A DNA stretch of 64,000 bases from NCBI RefSeq assembly GCF_900637555.1, contig NZ_LR134378.1, positions 754,001-818,000 on the forward strand, in the 5' to 3' direction. The translations under genes were made by a program, and so were the position numbers. Under the pieces are notes generated by a model. The model did no database searches, was not told where the DNA came from, and saw only the letters and a list, made by a program, of their open reading frames with translations. Positions 36,370 through 45,582 of the stretch are shown here, in pieces (the stretch's first letter is position 1; each line of letters opens with the position of its first letter). Source of the DNA: Lautropia mirabilis (lineage in GTDB: Bacteria; Pseudomonadota; Gammaproteobacteria; Burkholderiales; Burkholderiaceae_E).

Positions 36370-37239
36370 TCAGCGCTGTGCCTTGGCTTCCTGATAAGCG
36401 GCAAACAGCTTGTGGAAGATGGGGCCGGGAACGCCTTTTCCAACCGGCTGGCCGTCCAGACGGGTGATGGGCTTCACTTCCTTGGTGGCGGCCGTCAGCA
36501 GCAGCTCGTCGGCGTTGCGCACCTCGTCCTGGCTGATGCGGCGGGCCTCGAAGGGGATGCCGCTGCGCCTGGCCAGTTCTTCCATCAGCTCGTAGCGGAT
36601 GCCTTCGAGAATGAGGTTGTCGTGCGGCGGGGCCAGCAGTTTGCCGTCCTTCACGACCCAGATGTTGGAAGACGCCCCTTCGGTGAGGTAGCCGTCACGG
36701 AACAGTACCGCCTCGATGGCCCCGGCTTCCACGGCCGTCTGGCGCGCCAGGATGTTGCCCAGCAGCGAGATGGACTTGATGTCGCAGTGCAGCCAGCGCT
36801 CGTCCGGCACGCTGATGACCGACAGGCCTTCGCCGATGGATTCGAGCGTGGGCGGCGTGAACGGGTTCGTCATGGCGAACACCGTGGGAGTGGCGTTTTC
36901 CGGGAAGGCGTGGTCACGCTTGGCCACGCCCCGGGTGATGTGCATGTAGACGACCTGATTGGGCCACTGTGGGTGGCGGCGGACCAGCTCGTCGATCAGC
37001 TGCGTCCAGCCGGCATCGTCCAGGGGGTTGGTGATGCGGATCTTGGCCAGGCTGCGCTTGAGGCGCTTGAGGTGGTGGGCCAGCCGGAAGGGATGGCCCT
37101 CATAGACCGGCACCACTTCGTAGATGCCATCCCCGAAGATGAATCCGCGGTCCAGGACCGGGACGCGGGCTTCGGAAAGCGGCATGTAGCTGCCGTTCAG
37201 GTAGACGATCTGTGTCGAGAAATCGGATGCTTCAGCCAA
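36370..37239 (-). CDS. dat: D-amino acid aminotransferase
   Basis: This 289-residue fold-type IV PLP aminotransferase interconverts D-alanine and D-glutamate with their keto acids, supplying peptidoglycan precursors. Motifs: DRGFIFGDGIYEVVPVYEG near the start, the KSISLLGNILARQ region with the PLP lysine, and YLTEGASSNIWVV. The likely start is TTG 37239 with GGAG six bases upstream; ATG 37269 has none. It sits between dacC and ybeD in a conserved leftward cluster. Branched-chain aminotransferase (IlvE) relatives are close, but length and context favour Dat. Confidence 0.9.
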   Translation of the reverse strand: MAEASDFSTQIVYLNGSYMPLSEARVPVLDRGFIFGDGIYEVVPVYEGHPFRLAHHLKRLKRSLAKIRITNPLDDAGWTQLIDELVRRHPQWPNQVVYMHITRGVAKRDHAFPENATPTVFAMTNPFTPPTLESIGEGLSVISVPDERWLHCDIKSISLLGNILARQTAVEAGAIEAVLFRDGYLTEGASSNIWVVKDGKLLAPPHDNLILEGIRYELMEELARRSGIPFEARRISQDEVRNADELLLTAATKEVKPITRLDGQPVGKGVPGPIFHKLFAAYQEAKAQR

Positions 37240-37449
37240 GGTGGGCTCCTGTCGTCGGGCGCGCGTCATGAACGGTCTGGCCCGCCCGAAAGGCATCCCG
37301 GGCGTCGGGGGTGTCATGGTCCGGAAGGCAGGGGCAGTGGTGCGGACACGGTGATCCGTCACCGGCGGCTCATGCCATGGCCCGGGCTTCCAGACCTTCG
37401 GGCTGGTCGGCAGGGCGGGCGCGCGTCGTCGTCCCGGCCTGCGTCGTCA

Positions 37450-38685
37450 TCATTTGATCCAGAGTCGGATGGTATCCCACGTGCTCTTGAACCACCCGGC
37501 GCTCTCCACCGTTTCCAGCGCCACCAGCGGACGCTCGGCAATCACGGTGTCGCCCAGACGGATGCGCAGGGTGCCGATGCGCTGACCGGCGTGGATGGGG
37601 GCCACCAGGGGCTCGGTGCGCTCGATCTCGCCCTTGATGTTGGCGATCTGCGAACGGGGGGCGGTGATCAGCACGTCGTCGGCGAAGCCGGCCGCCACGG
37701 TGGCCTGCTGGCCCTTCCAGACCGGCGGGTGCTGGCCGACGGGCTGGTTCTTCCGGTAGAGCTGCAGGGCCTCGAAGTTCTGGAAGCCGTAGTTGAGCAG
37801 CTTCTGGGATTCGGTGGCACGGGTGGCGTCGGTCGTGGCGCCCATCAGCACCGACAGGATGCGGCGCGAGAAGGGGCTGCCATTCGGGTCGGCAGCGTTG
37901 CGCTGCTCCCGATGGGCCGAGGCCACCAGGCAGTAGCCGGCTGCGTCGGTGTGGCCGGTCTTCATGCCGTCCACGGAGGGATCGATGTACAGCAGCCGGT
38001 TGCGGTTGGGCTGGCGCACGCCGTTGAAGGTGTATTCCTTTTCGGAGTACATCCGGTAGTAGTCCGGAAACTCCTTGATGATGCGCGTGGCCAGCAGCGC
38101 CATGTCGCGCGCGGTGGAATAGTGCTCAGGGGCGGGCAGGCCGGAGGCGTTCACGAAGTGCGAGTTCTTCATGCCGATGCGGCGTGCCTCGGCGTTCATC
38201 TGCTGGGCAAAGGCCTCCTCGCTGCCGGAGACGGCTTCGGCCAGGATGATGGCGGCGTCATTGCCGGACTGGATGATCAGCCCGTGCAGCAGCTCTTCCA
38301 CCGTGGCGGGCTTGCGCGGATCGACGAACATCCGCGAGCCGATGGCCTTGTAGGCCGCCTGCGAGACGGGCGGGCGGGTGTCCATGTTCAGCGTGCCGTC
38401 GCGCAGCGCCTCGAACACCACATAGGCCGTCATCAGCTTGGTGAGCGAAGCCGGTTCCACCCGCTCGTCCGGTGCCTGGCTGTAGAGCACCGTGTTGGTA
38501 CTCACATCGAAGAGGAACCACGAGCGGCCGCCGATGTCGGGCGGTGGCAGCGACTGGGCCATGGCCACCGGGGCTGCCAGACCCAGCGAGGTGGCCAGCA
38601 TCAGCGCGGACAGGCGCTGGCGCAGCAGTCGGGGCAGGGAAGCGGACACGGAATGAGACGCGGACATGTCGACGGAAACCCCCAT
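37450..38685 (-). CDS. dacC: D-alanyl-D-alanine carboxypeptidase (PBP5/6 type)
   Basis: This 411-residue low-molecular-weight penicillin-binding protein trims terminal D-Ala from stem peptides in the periplasm. A signal peptide ends PVAMAQ. The active-site motifs are SLTK (SxxK), SGN and KTG, all intact, followed by the PBP5-type beta-sandwich domain. The C-terminus (AGWFKSTWDTIRLWIK) is an amphipathic membrane anchor. ATG 38667 is an alternative start. Confidence 0.96.
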   Translation of the reverse strand: MGVSVDMSASHSVSASLPRLLRQRLSALMLATSLGLAAPVAMAQSLPPPDIGGRSWFLFDVSTNTVLYSQAPDERVEPASLTKLMTAYVVFEALRDGTLNMDTRPPVSQAAYKAIGSRMFVDPRKPATVEELLHGLIIQSGNDAAIILAEAVSGSEEAFAQQMNAEARRIGMKNSHFVNASGLPAPEHYSTARDMALLATRIIKEFPDYYRMYSEKEYTFNGVRQPNRNRLLYIDPSVDGMKTGHTDAAGYCLVASAHREQRNAADPNGSPFSRRILSVLMGATTDATRATESQKLLNYGFQNFEALQLYRKNQPVGQHPPVWKGQQATVAAGFADDVLITAPRSQIANIKGEIERTEPLVAPIHAGQRIGTLRIRLGDTVIAERPLVALETVESAGWFKSTWDTIRLWIK

Positions 38686-38864
38686 GAATCAGGGCATTTA
38701 TTGCAAGGAACCGCGCGGATTATGCCACCCGAGCGGGTGGCTTCCCCCGATGCAGGACAGCCCAGGAACAAAAGCGTCCCGGATCGGCCCGCAAGTGTGG
38801 CCAGAACGGCACTGCGGGACACATGTTCACAGTTGGACGGCGCGGTGAACGGGGGAAGGGGGCT

Positions 38865-39479
38865 TCAGAGCGGCCCGTGGCGGCGCACCCGGGTGGCGAT
38901 GCGATGGGCAGCGGCCGGGTTCTTGCGCTGGCCCACCAGGTTGATGAGTTCGCGCAGCACGTGGCGCAGCACATGCAGGTTCACGCAGTCCTGCACGCGG
39001 GCTTCCAGCACCGAGGCATCGGGGCCCAGCTCGGCCTCGAAGGCGCCGGAGAGGGCGCGCTTGATGGCCTGCAGCTTCAGTTCGGACTGCGGATCGGTGG
39101 GAGCGGCATCGTGACGGGCAATGCCGGTCAGCGCGATCATGTCGCGCGAGATGAGTTCCTTCAGTGCCTCGGGCAGGTCGGCCGGGCGGACGATGGCGGG
39201 CATCTCGCCCAGCGAGCGCCGGCCGTCCAGCAGCCCCAGCAGGCGGCGCGCCGGCGTGGACATGATGCGGCGCGGATTGTTGACCGTCTGCATGCCGGTC
39301 TCGGTCAGCGAGAACACCATGCGCGGATTGGGCTGGTCGCGCCCGTCACCCAGCGCCAGATGGATGGCCCGCAGCCGCGCCGACGGGATGCGCGAAGCCG
39401 TCCAGGAGCGGGGGGGCTCCCAGCTGTCGGGGTCTGTGTGGCGGACCGGGTCGAGTCTGGCGATCTTGGGCGCGGGCAT
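38865..39479 (-). CDS. Hypothetical protein, paralog of the next upstream gene
   Basis: The 204-residue cytosolic protein has no recognised domain. Its middle (TPARRLLGLLDGRRSLGEM, LPEALKELISRDMIAL) reads like a winged-helix-type segment and is similar in order to the protein at 39571-40185 (SPQATRLLMLFEEPQTIDEL, LPEALIELERRKLV). The C-terminal half is helical. It has no signal or membrane segment. AAGG lies six bases before ATG 39479. Confidence 0.75.
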   Translation of the reverse strand: MPAPKIARLDPVRHTDPDSWEPPRSWTASRIPSARLRAIHLALGDGRDQPNPRMVFSLTETGMQTVNNPRRIMSTPARRLLGLLDGRRSLGEMPAIVRPADLPEALKELISRDMIALTGIARHDAAPTDPQSELKLQAIKRALSGAFEAELGPDASVLEARVQDCVNLHVLRHVLRELINLVGQRKNPAAAHRIATRVRRHGPL

Positions 39480-39570
39480 CGTCACCTTTCGGGCCGGGCG
39501 GATGAAACCCCAATGATAACGTGCCCGCCCCGGCGAAGGTTCGCCGGGTGTGCTTGCCAGGCCGCAGATT

Positions 39571-40185
39571 TCAGGCGGCGTGGGCGACCTGGTCGGCCGG
39601 GGTGGAGGTGGCCAGCAGGTCGGCGAAGGCGGGCGTCAGGCGCTGCAGCTCGGCTTCGGACTGGCAGGACTCGATGCGGTCGATCATCAGCGTGCTGAGG
39701 CGGCCGATCTGCTGCAGGAACAGGATTCGGGCCTGGGCGCGCTGGCGGGCCAGGCGCACGGCGGCCTCGCGGGCCGGGTCCGGCTGGCTGGCCAGGGTCA
39801 GCGTGGGCTCGTTGGCGGCCGCAGACGGCGTCGGCTGGGCCGGTGCCGGGCGCACCATGTTCTCGCGGCGCACCAGCTTGCGGCGCTCCAGCTCGATCAG
39901 GGCCTCGGGCAGCCACGGTTCGTCGATGATGCGGCGCAGCTCGTCGATGGTCTGCGGCTCCTCGAAGAGCATCAGCAGCCGCGTGGCCTGCGGCGACAGC
40001 ATGACCGACGGCTGCTTGAGCTGGGCACTGCCGATGGCCGTGCGCGCAAAGCACAGGACCGGGCGGCTGGCCACGGCAGGTGCGGCGGTCGAGGCCGGTG
40101 CAGGGGCTCCGGCAACCTTGGCGGCGGTGGAGGATGGGGCTGCGCCGGCGGTGGCCGGACGCTCGATCAGCGTGGTGTCAGACAT
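39571..40185 (-). CDS. Hypothetical protein, winged-helix-like paralog
   Basis: The 204-residue protein has an Ala/Pro-rich N-terminus, a central helix-turn-helix-like segment (about 62-105: SPQATRLLMLFEEPQTIDELRR onward) and a helical C-terminal half rich in Arg/Gln/Leu. It has the same length and segment order as the downstream gene, so tandem duplication is likely. CAGGAA precedes the ATG, and the start overlaps the upstream hydrolase by 8 bp, indicating coupling. Function unknown. Confidence 0.78.
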   Translation of the reverse strand: MSDTTLIERPATAGAAPSSTAAKVAGAPAPASTAAPAVASRPVLCFARTAIGSAQLKQPSVMLSPQATRLLMLFEEPQTIDELRRIIDEPWLPEALIELERRKLVRRENMVRPAPAQPTPSAAANEPTLTLASQPDPAREAAVRLARQRAQARILFLQQIGRLSTLMIDRIESCQSEAELQRLTPAFADLLATSTPADQVAHAA

Positions 40186-40825
40186 GTGTTCCTGCCAGGT
40201 GTCGCAGAATCAGCGTTTTCAGTTGGGGCAGGCGGCCATGGAAGAAGTGGCCCACCCCGGGAACGACGACCACGGGAAGCTGCTGCGGGCGCGCCCAGTC
40301 GAGCACGCTCGCCAGCGGCACCACGTCGTCCTCCTCGCCGTGCACGACCAGCGTGTCGGCGGGCACCTCGGCCACGTCGAAGCGCGAGACGGCAGGCCCG
40401 ACGAACACCATCGGTCGGTGCTCGACCGGGTATCCGTCCAGCCGCTGCATCAGCCGGGACTGCACGAAGGTGCCGAAGGAGAAACCGCCCAGCACCAGCG
40501 GCACCGGACGCGGCAGGCTGGCCGCGCTCTCGTGCGCCAGTGCAAACTTCAGCACGGCTTCCAGGTCGTCGGTTTCTCCCTGACCGGCATCGAATTCCCC
40601 CGCACTGCCGCCCACGCCCCGGAAGTTCGGCCGCCAGCAGATGGCACCTTGCTGCAACAGCGCCCGTGCAATCGTCTGGGCCACCTTGTTGTTCATGGTG
40701 CCCCCCTGCAGCGGGTGCGGGTGCGCGATCAGTGCCAGCATGCGCGGCTCGGCCGGGCAATCGAGCGAGCACTCGATGGCACCGACGGGACCGGGAATGG
40801 ACAGGATGCGAGTGGATGGATTCAT
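40178..40825 (-). CDS. Alpha/beta hydrolase (dienelactone-hydrolase-like)
   Basis: The 215-residue serine hydrolase has HPHPLQGGTMNNKV near the N-terminus, a nucleophile elbow GFSFGT with Ser, a late Asp in HGEEDDVVP and a catalytic His in GVGHFFHGRL. This is the pattern of a small alpha/beta-hydrolase group found across proteobacteria. The substrate is unknown. It overlaps the hypothetical gene downstream. Confidence 0.88.
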   Translation of the reverse strand: MNPSTRILSIPGPVGAIECSLDCPAEPRMLALIAHPHPLQGGTMNNKVAQTIARALLQQGAICWRPNFRGVGGSAGEFDAGQGETDDLEAVLKFALAHESAASLPRPVPLVLGGFSFGTFVQSRLMQRLDGYPVEHRPMVFVGPAVSRFDVAEVPADTLVVHGEEDDVVPLASVLDWARPQQLPVVVVPGVGHFFHGRLPQLKTLILRHLAGTHV

Positions 40826-40886
40826 GGCAAGTCAGGGTCGGAAAGCAGTCGGTTCAGGACCGCCCCCGTGAAGACCATTGTCGGAT

Positions 40887-42044
40887 TCAGCGTCCGGCAG
40901 GGTCCCCATCGACCGCTGACCGGAGCCGTCCGGCCGATGAGTTGGGGGCTTCTATGGTAAAAAAATACAGGGCGGCCAGTGGCCACCAGCAGGCGATGGT
41001 ACGCAGCAGACCCCGGAAGCCCGGAGTGGCCAGCCGCATGTAGGTGGTCATCGTTTTCTTCAGCAGTGGCTGAAGCGCCGGCTCGGGCGGGATCAGCCAG
41101 GCCAGCGCCACGGTCAGCGGGATGAGGCCCAGCGCCACCCGGCGCTGCGCGCTCTCGCTCCATCGGGCCACCGGGTGGCACAGCACCAGCGCCAGTGCCA
41201 GGCCGGCGGCCAGGATCGGCAGATCGGTCTGCAGCCGGTCGGTGCGTACATAGATGTGCAGGGCGCCTCCCAGCCGAAGGGCCACGGCCGTCGCCAGCAA
41301 CAGCAGCCACAGGGCCAGCTGGTTCCTGGGGGTCTCCACGCAGCGCATCACCAGCAGGGCTGGCAGCAGGGCGGTGGCCGCCGTCAGCAGCACGCTGGCC
41401 GGGGTGACGGCCCAGGCGGGGAGGGCGCCCACCAGCGGCAGGGGTGGCAGCAGATCCTGGCCCGGCCACGGAGAGAGGGGGCCCACCGACATCAGCAACT
41501 GCTGGGGAACGATCTGGCCGGCGACCCACAGAATGAGCAGTACCGCGGCAAAGCGGCGGTGTCGGTGCTCACTTTCATGGCCCAGGGCCAGGCGACTGAT
41601 CCTGGCGCGCATGCGCTGCAGGCGGGGGGAATACGTCAGCGCCACCACCAGGGCGGCCCCCAGCAAGGCACCCAGACCGTTCGTGATCAGGTCCAGCAGC
41701 GAGGGGACACGGCGCGGCAGGTAGGACTGGATGGACTCCATGCTGAACGACAGCAGGCAGCCGCCCACCGATGCCACCAGCACCGCGCCCCACAGACCCA
41801 GCCGCTGCTGGAACTGGCGCACCGTCAGATAGCCAAAGCCGGCGTAGGCTCCCACGTTGACGATCATGTCGCCCCAGGAATAGAAGCGGGGCAACCCCAT
41901 GGAGAGCCAGGCCCAGGGGCTGGGGCGGCGCAGCGCCCAGTCGGCAAACGGATACAGGGACAGGTACAGAATGGCGGCAAAGGCCATCAGCCACAGGACC
42001 GGATGGGCCGAAGTGCGCGGGGCAGAGGAGGGGTCGGAGGCCAT
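40887..42044 (-). CDS. VanZ-family membrane protein
   Basis: The 385-residue inner-membrane protein starts with a VanZ-like domain (about 15-140: YPFADWALRR, GDMIVNVGAYAGFGYLTVRQ, SMESIQSYLPRRVPSLLDLITN). Several further helices after residue 160 give about ten in total. VanZ domains are linked to teicoplanin resistance in Gram-positives, but the role in Gram-negatives is unknown. It is divergent from birA across about 100 bp. Confidence 0.85.
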   Translation of the reverse strand: MASDPSSAPRTSAHPVLWLMAFAAILYLSLYPFADWALRRPSPWAWLSMGLPRFYSWGDMIVNVGAYAGFGYLTVRQFQQRLGLWGAVLVASVGGCLLSFSMESIQSYLPRRVPSLLDLITNGLGALLGAALVVALTYSPRLQRMRARISRLALGHESEHRHRRFAAVLLILWVAGQIVPQQLLMSVGPLSPWPGQDLLPPLPLVGALPAWAVTPASVLLTAATALLPALLVMRCVETPRNQLALWLLLLATAVALRLGGALHIYVRTDRLQTDLPILAAGLALALVLCHPVARWSESAQRRVALGLIPLTVALAWLIPPEPALQPLLKKTMTTYMRLATPGFRGLLRTIACWWPLAALYFFTIEAPNSSAGRLRSAVDGDPAGR

Positions 42045-42145
42045 GACTGGCGTTATAACATGGATGCTGCGCTGCGACGGCGGGGGCGCTCGCCCCCGGC
42101 GCCGACCGTCTGGTCCGTCACAACATCGATTTCCGGCCCTTTACC

Positions 42146-42988
42146 ATGAACCCCGTCCCGCTTCCCGAGCATTCCCTGCGTCCTGAAGATTACGTGCCCG
42201 GCCGCTTCGAGGGCCGCCTGTGGGTGGAGTGGCGCGACTGTCTGGATTCCACCAACCTGGAGCTGATGCGTCGCCCATCGCTGCCTGAAAGTGAGCACCC
42301 GCTGTCGCCGGTATGGCTGATGGCTGGTGAACAGACGGCCGGCCGGGGGCGGCGCGGCAAGGCCTGGAAGGCGCAGCCGGGTCATGCACTGACCGCCTCG
42401 CTGGGCTGCGAGCTGCCCCCCGATCGTCTGGCCGACGTGGGCGCCGTGCCGCTGGTAGCAGGCATCGTCATTGCCGAATACCTGGCCACGCTGGGTGTGG
42501 ACGTGATGGTGAAATGGCCCAATGACCTGTGCCGGGTGCTGCCGGGGCCGCGTCGCACGTTGGCCAAGGTGGGCGGCATCCTGTGCGAAATGCGCACGCG
42601 CAGTCAGGGCAGTCGCCTCGTCATCGGCTGTGGTCTCAACCTGCAGGCCCTGCCGGAGGGGCTGGTGACGGATCAGCCGGTGGCAGCGCTGTTCGACACG
42701 CTGTCCGGGCCGCAGTCGCTGGCACTGGCGCTGGGGGTTGGACAAGTGTTGCTGGCGGGCGTCGAACAGCTGCTGGCCGAGGGCTTCGGTGTATTCTCTG
42801 CCCGCTGGCAGCATGTCGATGTATTGGCGGGGCGGCCGGTGCGCGTGCATCACACCCAAGGCCCACGTGACGCCACCGCCCTGGGTATCGATGCCCAGGG
42901 GGCGCTACAGGTCTGCTATGACGATGCCCCGGGGCATCTGGCGGTGGTGACGGCCGAGCAGGTCAGCATCCGGCCACGGGCTGACTGA
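42146..42988 (+). CDS. birA: Biotin-[acetyl-CoA-carboxylase] ligase
   Basis: The 280-residue ligase activates biotin with ATP and attaches it to the carboxyl carrier protein. GEQTAGRGRRGKAW, VMVKWPNDL, KVGGILCEM and VIGCGLNL are the conserved catalytic blocks. The DNA-binding N-terminal domain of E. coli BirA is absent, so this is a monofunctional ligase not expected to repress biotin genes directly. dgkA follows 85 bp downstream. Confidence 0.95.
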   Translation: MNPVPLPEHSLRPEDYVPGRFEGRLWVEWRDCLDSTNLELMRRPSLPESEHPLSPVWLMAGEQTAGRGRRGKAWKAQPGHALTASLGCELPPDRLADVGAVPLVAGIVIAEYLATLGVDVMVKWPNDLCRVLPGPRRTLAKVGGILCEMRTRSQGSRLVIGCGLNLQALPEGLVTDQPVAALFDTLSGPQSLALALGVGQVLLAGVEQLLAEGFGVFSARWQHVDVLAGRPVRVHHTQGPRDATALGIDAQGALQVCYDDAPGHLAVVTAEQVSIRPRAD

Positions 42989-43073
42989 GACGCAGGCGCT
43001 GGTTCGTGGCCGCCCGAATCGCCGTCGTGGCCCGTGCCCGTTGGCGAAGAAGACGACAGACACTTCCCATCTC

Positions 43074-43466
43074 ATGCACCACGAATCCTACGCATCCAGC
43101 AAGAAAGGCAAGACCGGCATCAGGCGCATCATCAATGCCTGTGGCTACTCCATGGACGGCCTTGCCGCTGCCTACCGCCATGAAAGCGCGTTTCGCCAGT
43201 TGTGCTGGCTCAACCTGGGGCTGATCATCCTGGCGTTCAGCCTCAATTTCGAGCTGTCCGTTCGGGTGCTGCTGATCATCGCATCCTTCGTCTCGCTGAT
43301 CGTCGAGCTGTTCAACACCTCCATCGAGGCCGCCGTCGATCACACCTCCACCGCAGAACACGAGCTGGCCAAGCGCGCCAAGGATGCCGGTTCTGCCGCC
43401 CAGCTTGCCGCACTGGTCATGCTCACGGCTGTATGGGTGTCGGCGCTGTGGCATGTCTACCTCTAA
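43074..43466 (+). CDS. dgkA: Diacylglycerol kinase
   Basis: This 130-residue inner-membrane kinase recycles diacylglycerol to phosphatidate. It has three transmembrane helices and the DgkA signature (ACGYSMDGLAAAYRHESAFRQ, VELFNTSIEAAVD, AKDAGSAAQ) containing the catalytic Glu/Asn/Asp residues. The start is uncertain: ATG 43074 is used, with TTG 43041 as an alternative. The adjacent eptA fits the pathway, since EptA releases diacylglycerol from phosphatidylethanolamine, which DgkA recycles. Confidence 0.94.
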   Translation: MHHESYASSKKGKTGIRRIINACGYSMDGLAAAYRHESAFRQLCWLNLGLIILAFSLNFELSVRVLLIIASFVSLIVELFNTSIEAAVDHTSTAEHELAKRAKDAGSAAQLAALVMLTAVWVSALWHVYL

Positions 43467-43690
43467 CGGTCCAGGTACGCGACAGTCCGGAACCGAGGGG
43501 TGAGCACGCCCTGTCATGCAGCCCACCGTGATCTTCCCGAATCTTCCCGAAGTCTGACGGGCCTCCCCGTCGGATCGTCCGGCAGGAGGCCGGGGGCGCT
43601 TGCGCGCGTCCCTGCAGGCGCCGTTGTCGGCAGCAGAAACCTGGTGTGATGCGAGCCGTGTCCTCATGGCGCATCAAGGGGCATGGGGAT

Positions 43691-43721
43691 GCTAAGGGTT
43701 CCCTAAGTGTTTCGTTATACT
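43691..43721 (+). promoter_or_regulatory. Candidate regulated promoter of eptA
   Basis: GCTAAG-GGTTC-CCTAAG (43691-43707) is a 6-5-6 direct repeat, matching the spacing of PmrA/QseB boxes, and is followed eight bases later by TATACT (43716-43721), a good -10. The repeat overlaps the -35 position, typical of activated promoters. The same CTAA-N7-CTAA arrangement lies upstream of the two-component operon in this window. Confidence 0.5.
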
Positions 43722-43754
43722 GTTGCGCCTTTCAGAATGCAAAATAATAAAGTT

Positions 43755-45433
43755 ATGCGACTCAATCGCCTTCATGCTTCTTCCGCGACGCTGATCGCGG
43801 TCGTGTCCCTCTACTTCACCGTCGCATTCAACATCGCCTTCTACAAGAAGGTCGTCGAGCTCAATGGGGGGCAGACTGGTTCGTGTACTCGCTACCGGTG
43901 CTGCTCTTCTTCCTGCTCAATGGTGTCTTCCAGCTACTGGCGGCGCCCTTGCTGCACAAGGTGGTCATCCCGGCGCTGCTGGTGATTGGAGCCGCGATTT
44001 CCTACCAGTCGCTGTTCTTCAACATCTACTTCGACAAGCACATGCTCACCAATGTGCTGATCACCGGCTGGGCGGAAAGCAGTCGCCTGATGACGCCGGC
44101 GTACTTGGGGTGGATCGCGGGTCTGGGTGTCGTGCCGGCGCTGTTGTACCTCATGGTGAAGGTGGACTACCGTCGCTGGTACAAGGAGATTGCGCAGCGT
44201 GCTGTTCTGATTGTCCTTTCGGTACTGGTGATCGGCGGAGTGGCTCGGTACTTCTACCAGGATTACGCTTCGTTCTTCCGCAACAACCGGGACGTGACGC
44301 ACCTGATCGTGCCGACCAACCTCATCGTGGCTGGCGGATCCAAACTGAAAACCTGGCACCGGGCGCGCATGCCGTACATGCAGCTGGATCTGGCCGTGAC
44401 GCAGGCCAAGCCCGACAATCACCGCCATTTCGTCGTCCTGATCGTGGGCGAGACCACCCGGGCCCAGAACTGGGGGCTGAACGGCTATGCGCGGCAGACC
44501 ACGCCCCGGCTGGCCAAGCGGGGAGACGAGGTCATCAACTTCCACGACGTGAGCAGCTGCGGCACATCGACGGCCCATTCCGTGCCCTGCATGTTCTCCA
44601 ACATGAACCGCGTGGGGTACAACGACGCCCGGGCAGCGCGCCAGGACAACCTGCTGGACATCCTGCAGCGTGCCGGCGTGGACATCTCCTGGCTGGACAA
44701 CGACACGGGCTGCAAGGGCGTGTGCAAGAACGTGGCAGCGACCGTGGACCTCACCGCGCTCAACCTGCCGGAATTCTGCCGCAACGGTGAATGTCTGGAT
44801 GACATCCTGCTGCCGGCTTTCGATGAGATCCTGAACAAGGAAAGCGGCAAGGACACGCTGGTGGTGCTGCACACCATGGGCAGCCACGGGCCCACCTACT
44901 ACGAGCGTTACACGGCCGAGGACCGCACGTTCACGCCCACCTGCGACACCAATGAGATCAACAAGTGCAGCAAGGAACAGCTGGTGAACACCTACGACAA
45001 CACCATCGTCTACGTGGATCGCTTCATTGATCGGGTCATCGGGCGCCTGGAGAAGCGGGACGATCTGGAAAGCGCCGTGCTGTACGTGTCCGACCACGGC
45101 GAAAGTCTGGGTGAGAACGGCGTGTATCTGCACGGTACGCCCTATGGCATCGCCACGAAGGAGCAGACCCAGGTGCCGATGGTCATGTGGTTCTCGAAGG
45201 CCTTCCGCCAGAACGAGGGCGTGGACTTCCAGTGCCTGGCCGACCATGCCCGGAAGAACACCTATTCCCATGACCATTACTTCAGCACCGTGTTCGGGAT
45301 GATGGACATGGCATTGGCGCTGAGCGAGACGTATCGCCAGGACATGGACATCCTGGCGCCCTGCCGGACCCCAAGGCCGCAGGTGCCGGGCAAGGATGCC
45401 CGGGCAGATCGGCATCCGGCTGCGCAAAGGTGA
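43755..45433 (+). pseudogene. eptA: Lipid A phosphoethanolamine transferase, frameshifted at G6
   Basis: EptA adds phosphoethanolamine from phosphatidylethanolamine to lipid A, lowering binding of polymyxin-like peptides. The N-terminal transmembrane segment (RLHASSATLIAVVSLYFTVA, AFNIAFYKKVVELN) is in one frame from ATG 43755. The remainder (DWFVYSLPVLLFFLLNG onward, through the periplasmic sulfatase-like domain) is in another. The break coincides with six G at 43866-43871; seven G would join the frames. The catalytic domain keeps VGETTRAQNWGLNGY with Thr nucleophile, SSCGTSTAHSVPCMFS and YVSDHGESLGENGVYLHG. Translation of the second part could start at GTG 43883, giving a protein lacking the first helix. 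Phase variation, mutation or sequencing error are all possible. Confidence 0.85.
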
Positions 45434-45582
45434 ATCCTGCCCTGCCGCCCCGTTTCATGGGATGATCGGGGCACAGGGCCATTTCCCCTGAATCAGACCT
45501 CTTGCCGTCTACGGGACATAGATCCGCGGGTCCGGAAGCGTCCGGCCACGGCATTCATTCCAGAAGAAAGGAGACAGGACAC

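Noticed and set aside
35668-39114. 1,148-residue plus-strand ORF across ybeD, dat and dacC
   Set aside because: Runs antisense to three well-supported genes and their gaps; absence of stops reflects codon bias.
43883-45433. Treating the downstream eptA frame as an intact gene
   Set aside because: The first transmembrane helix, needed in the family, lies in the other frame directly upstream, so the locus is annotated as frameshifted.
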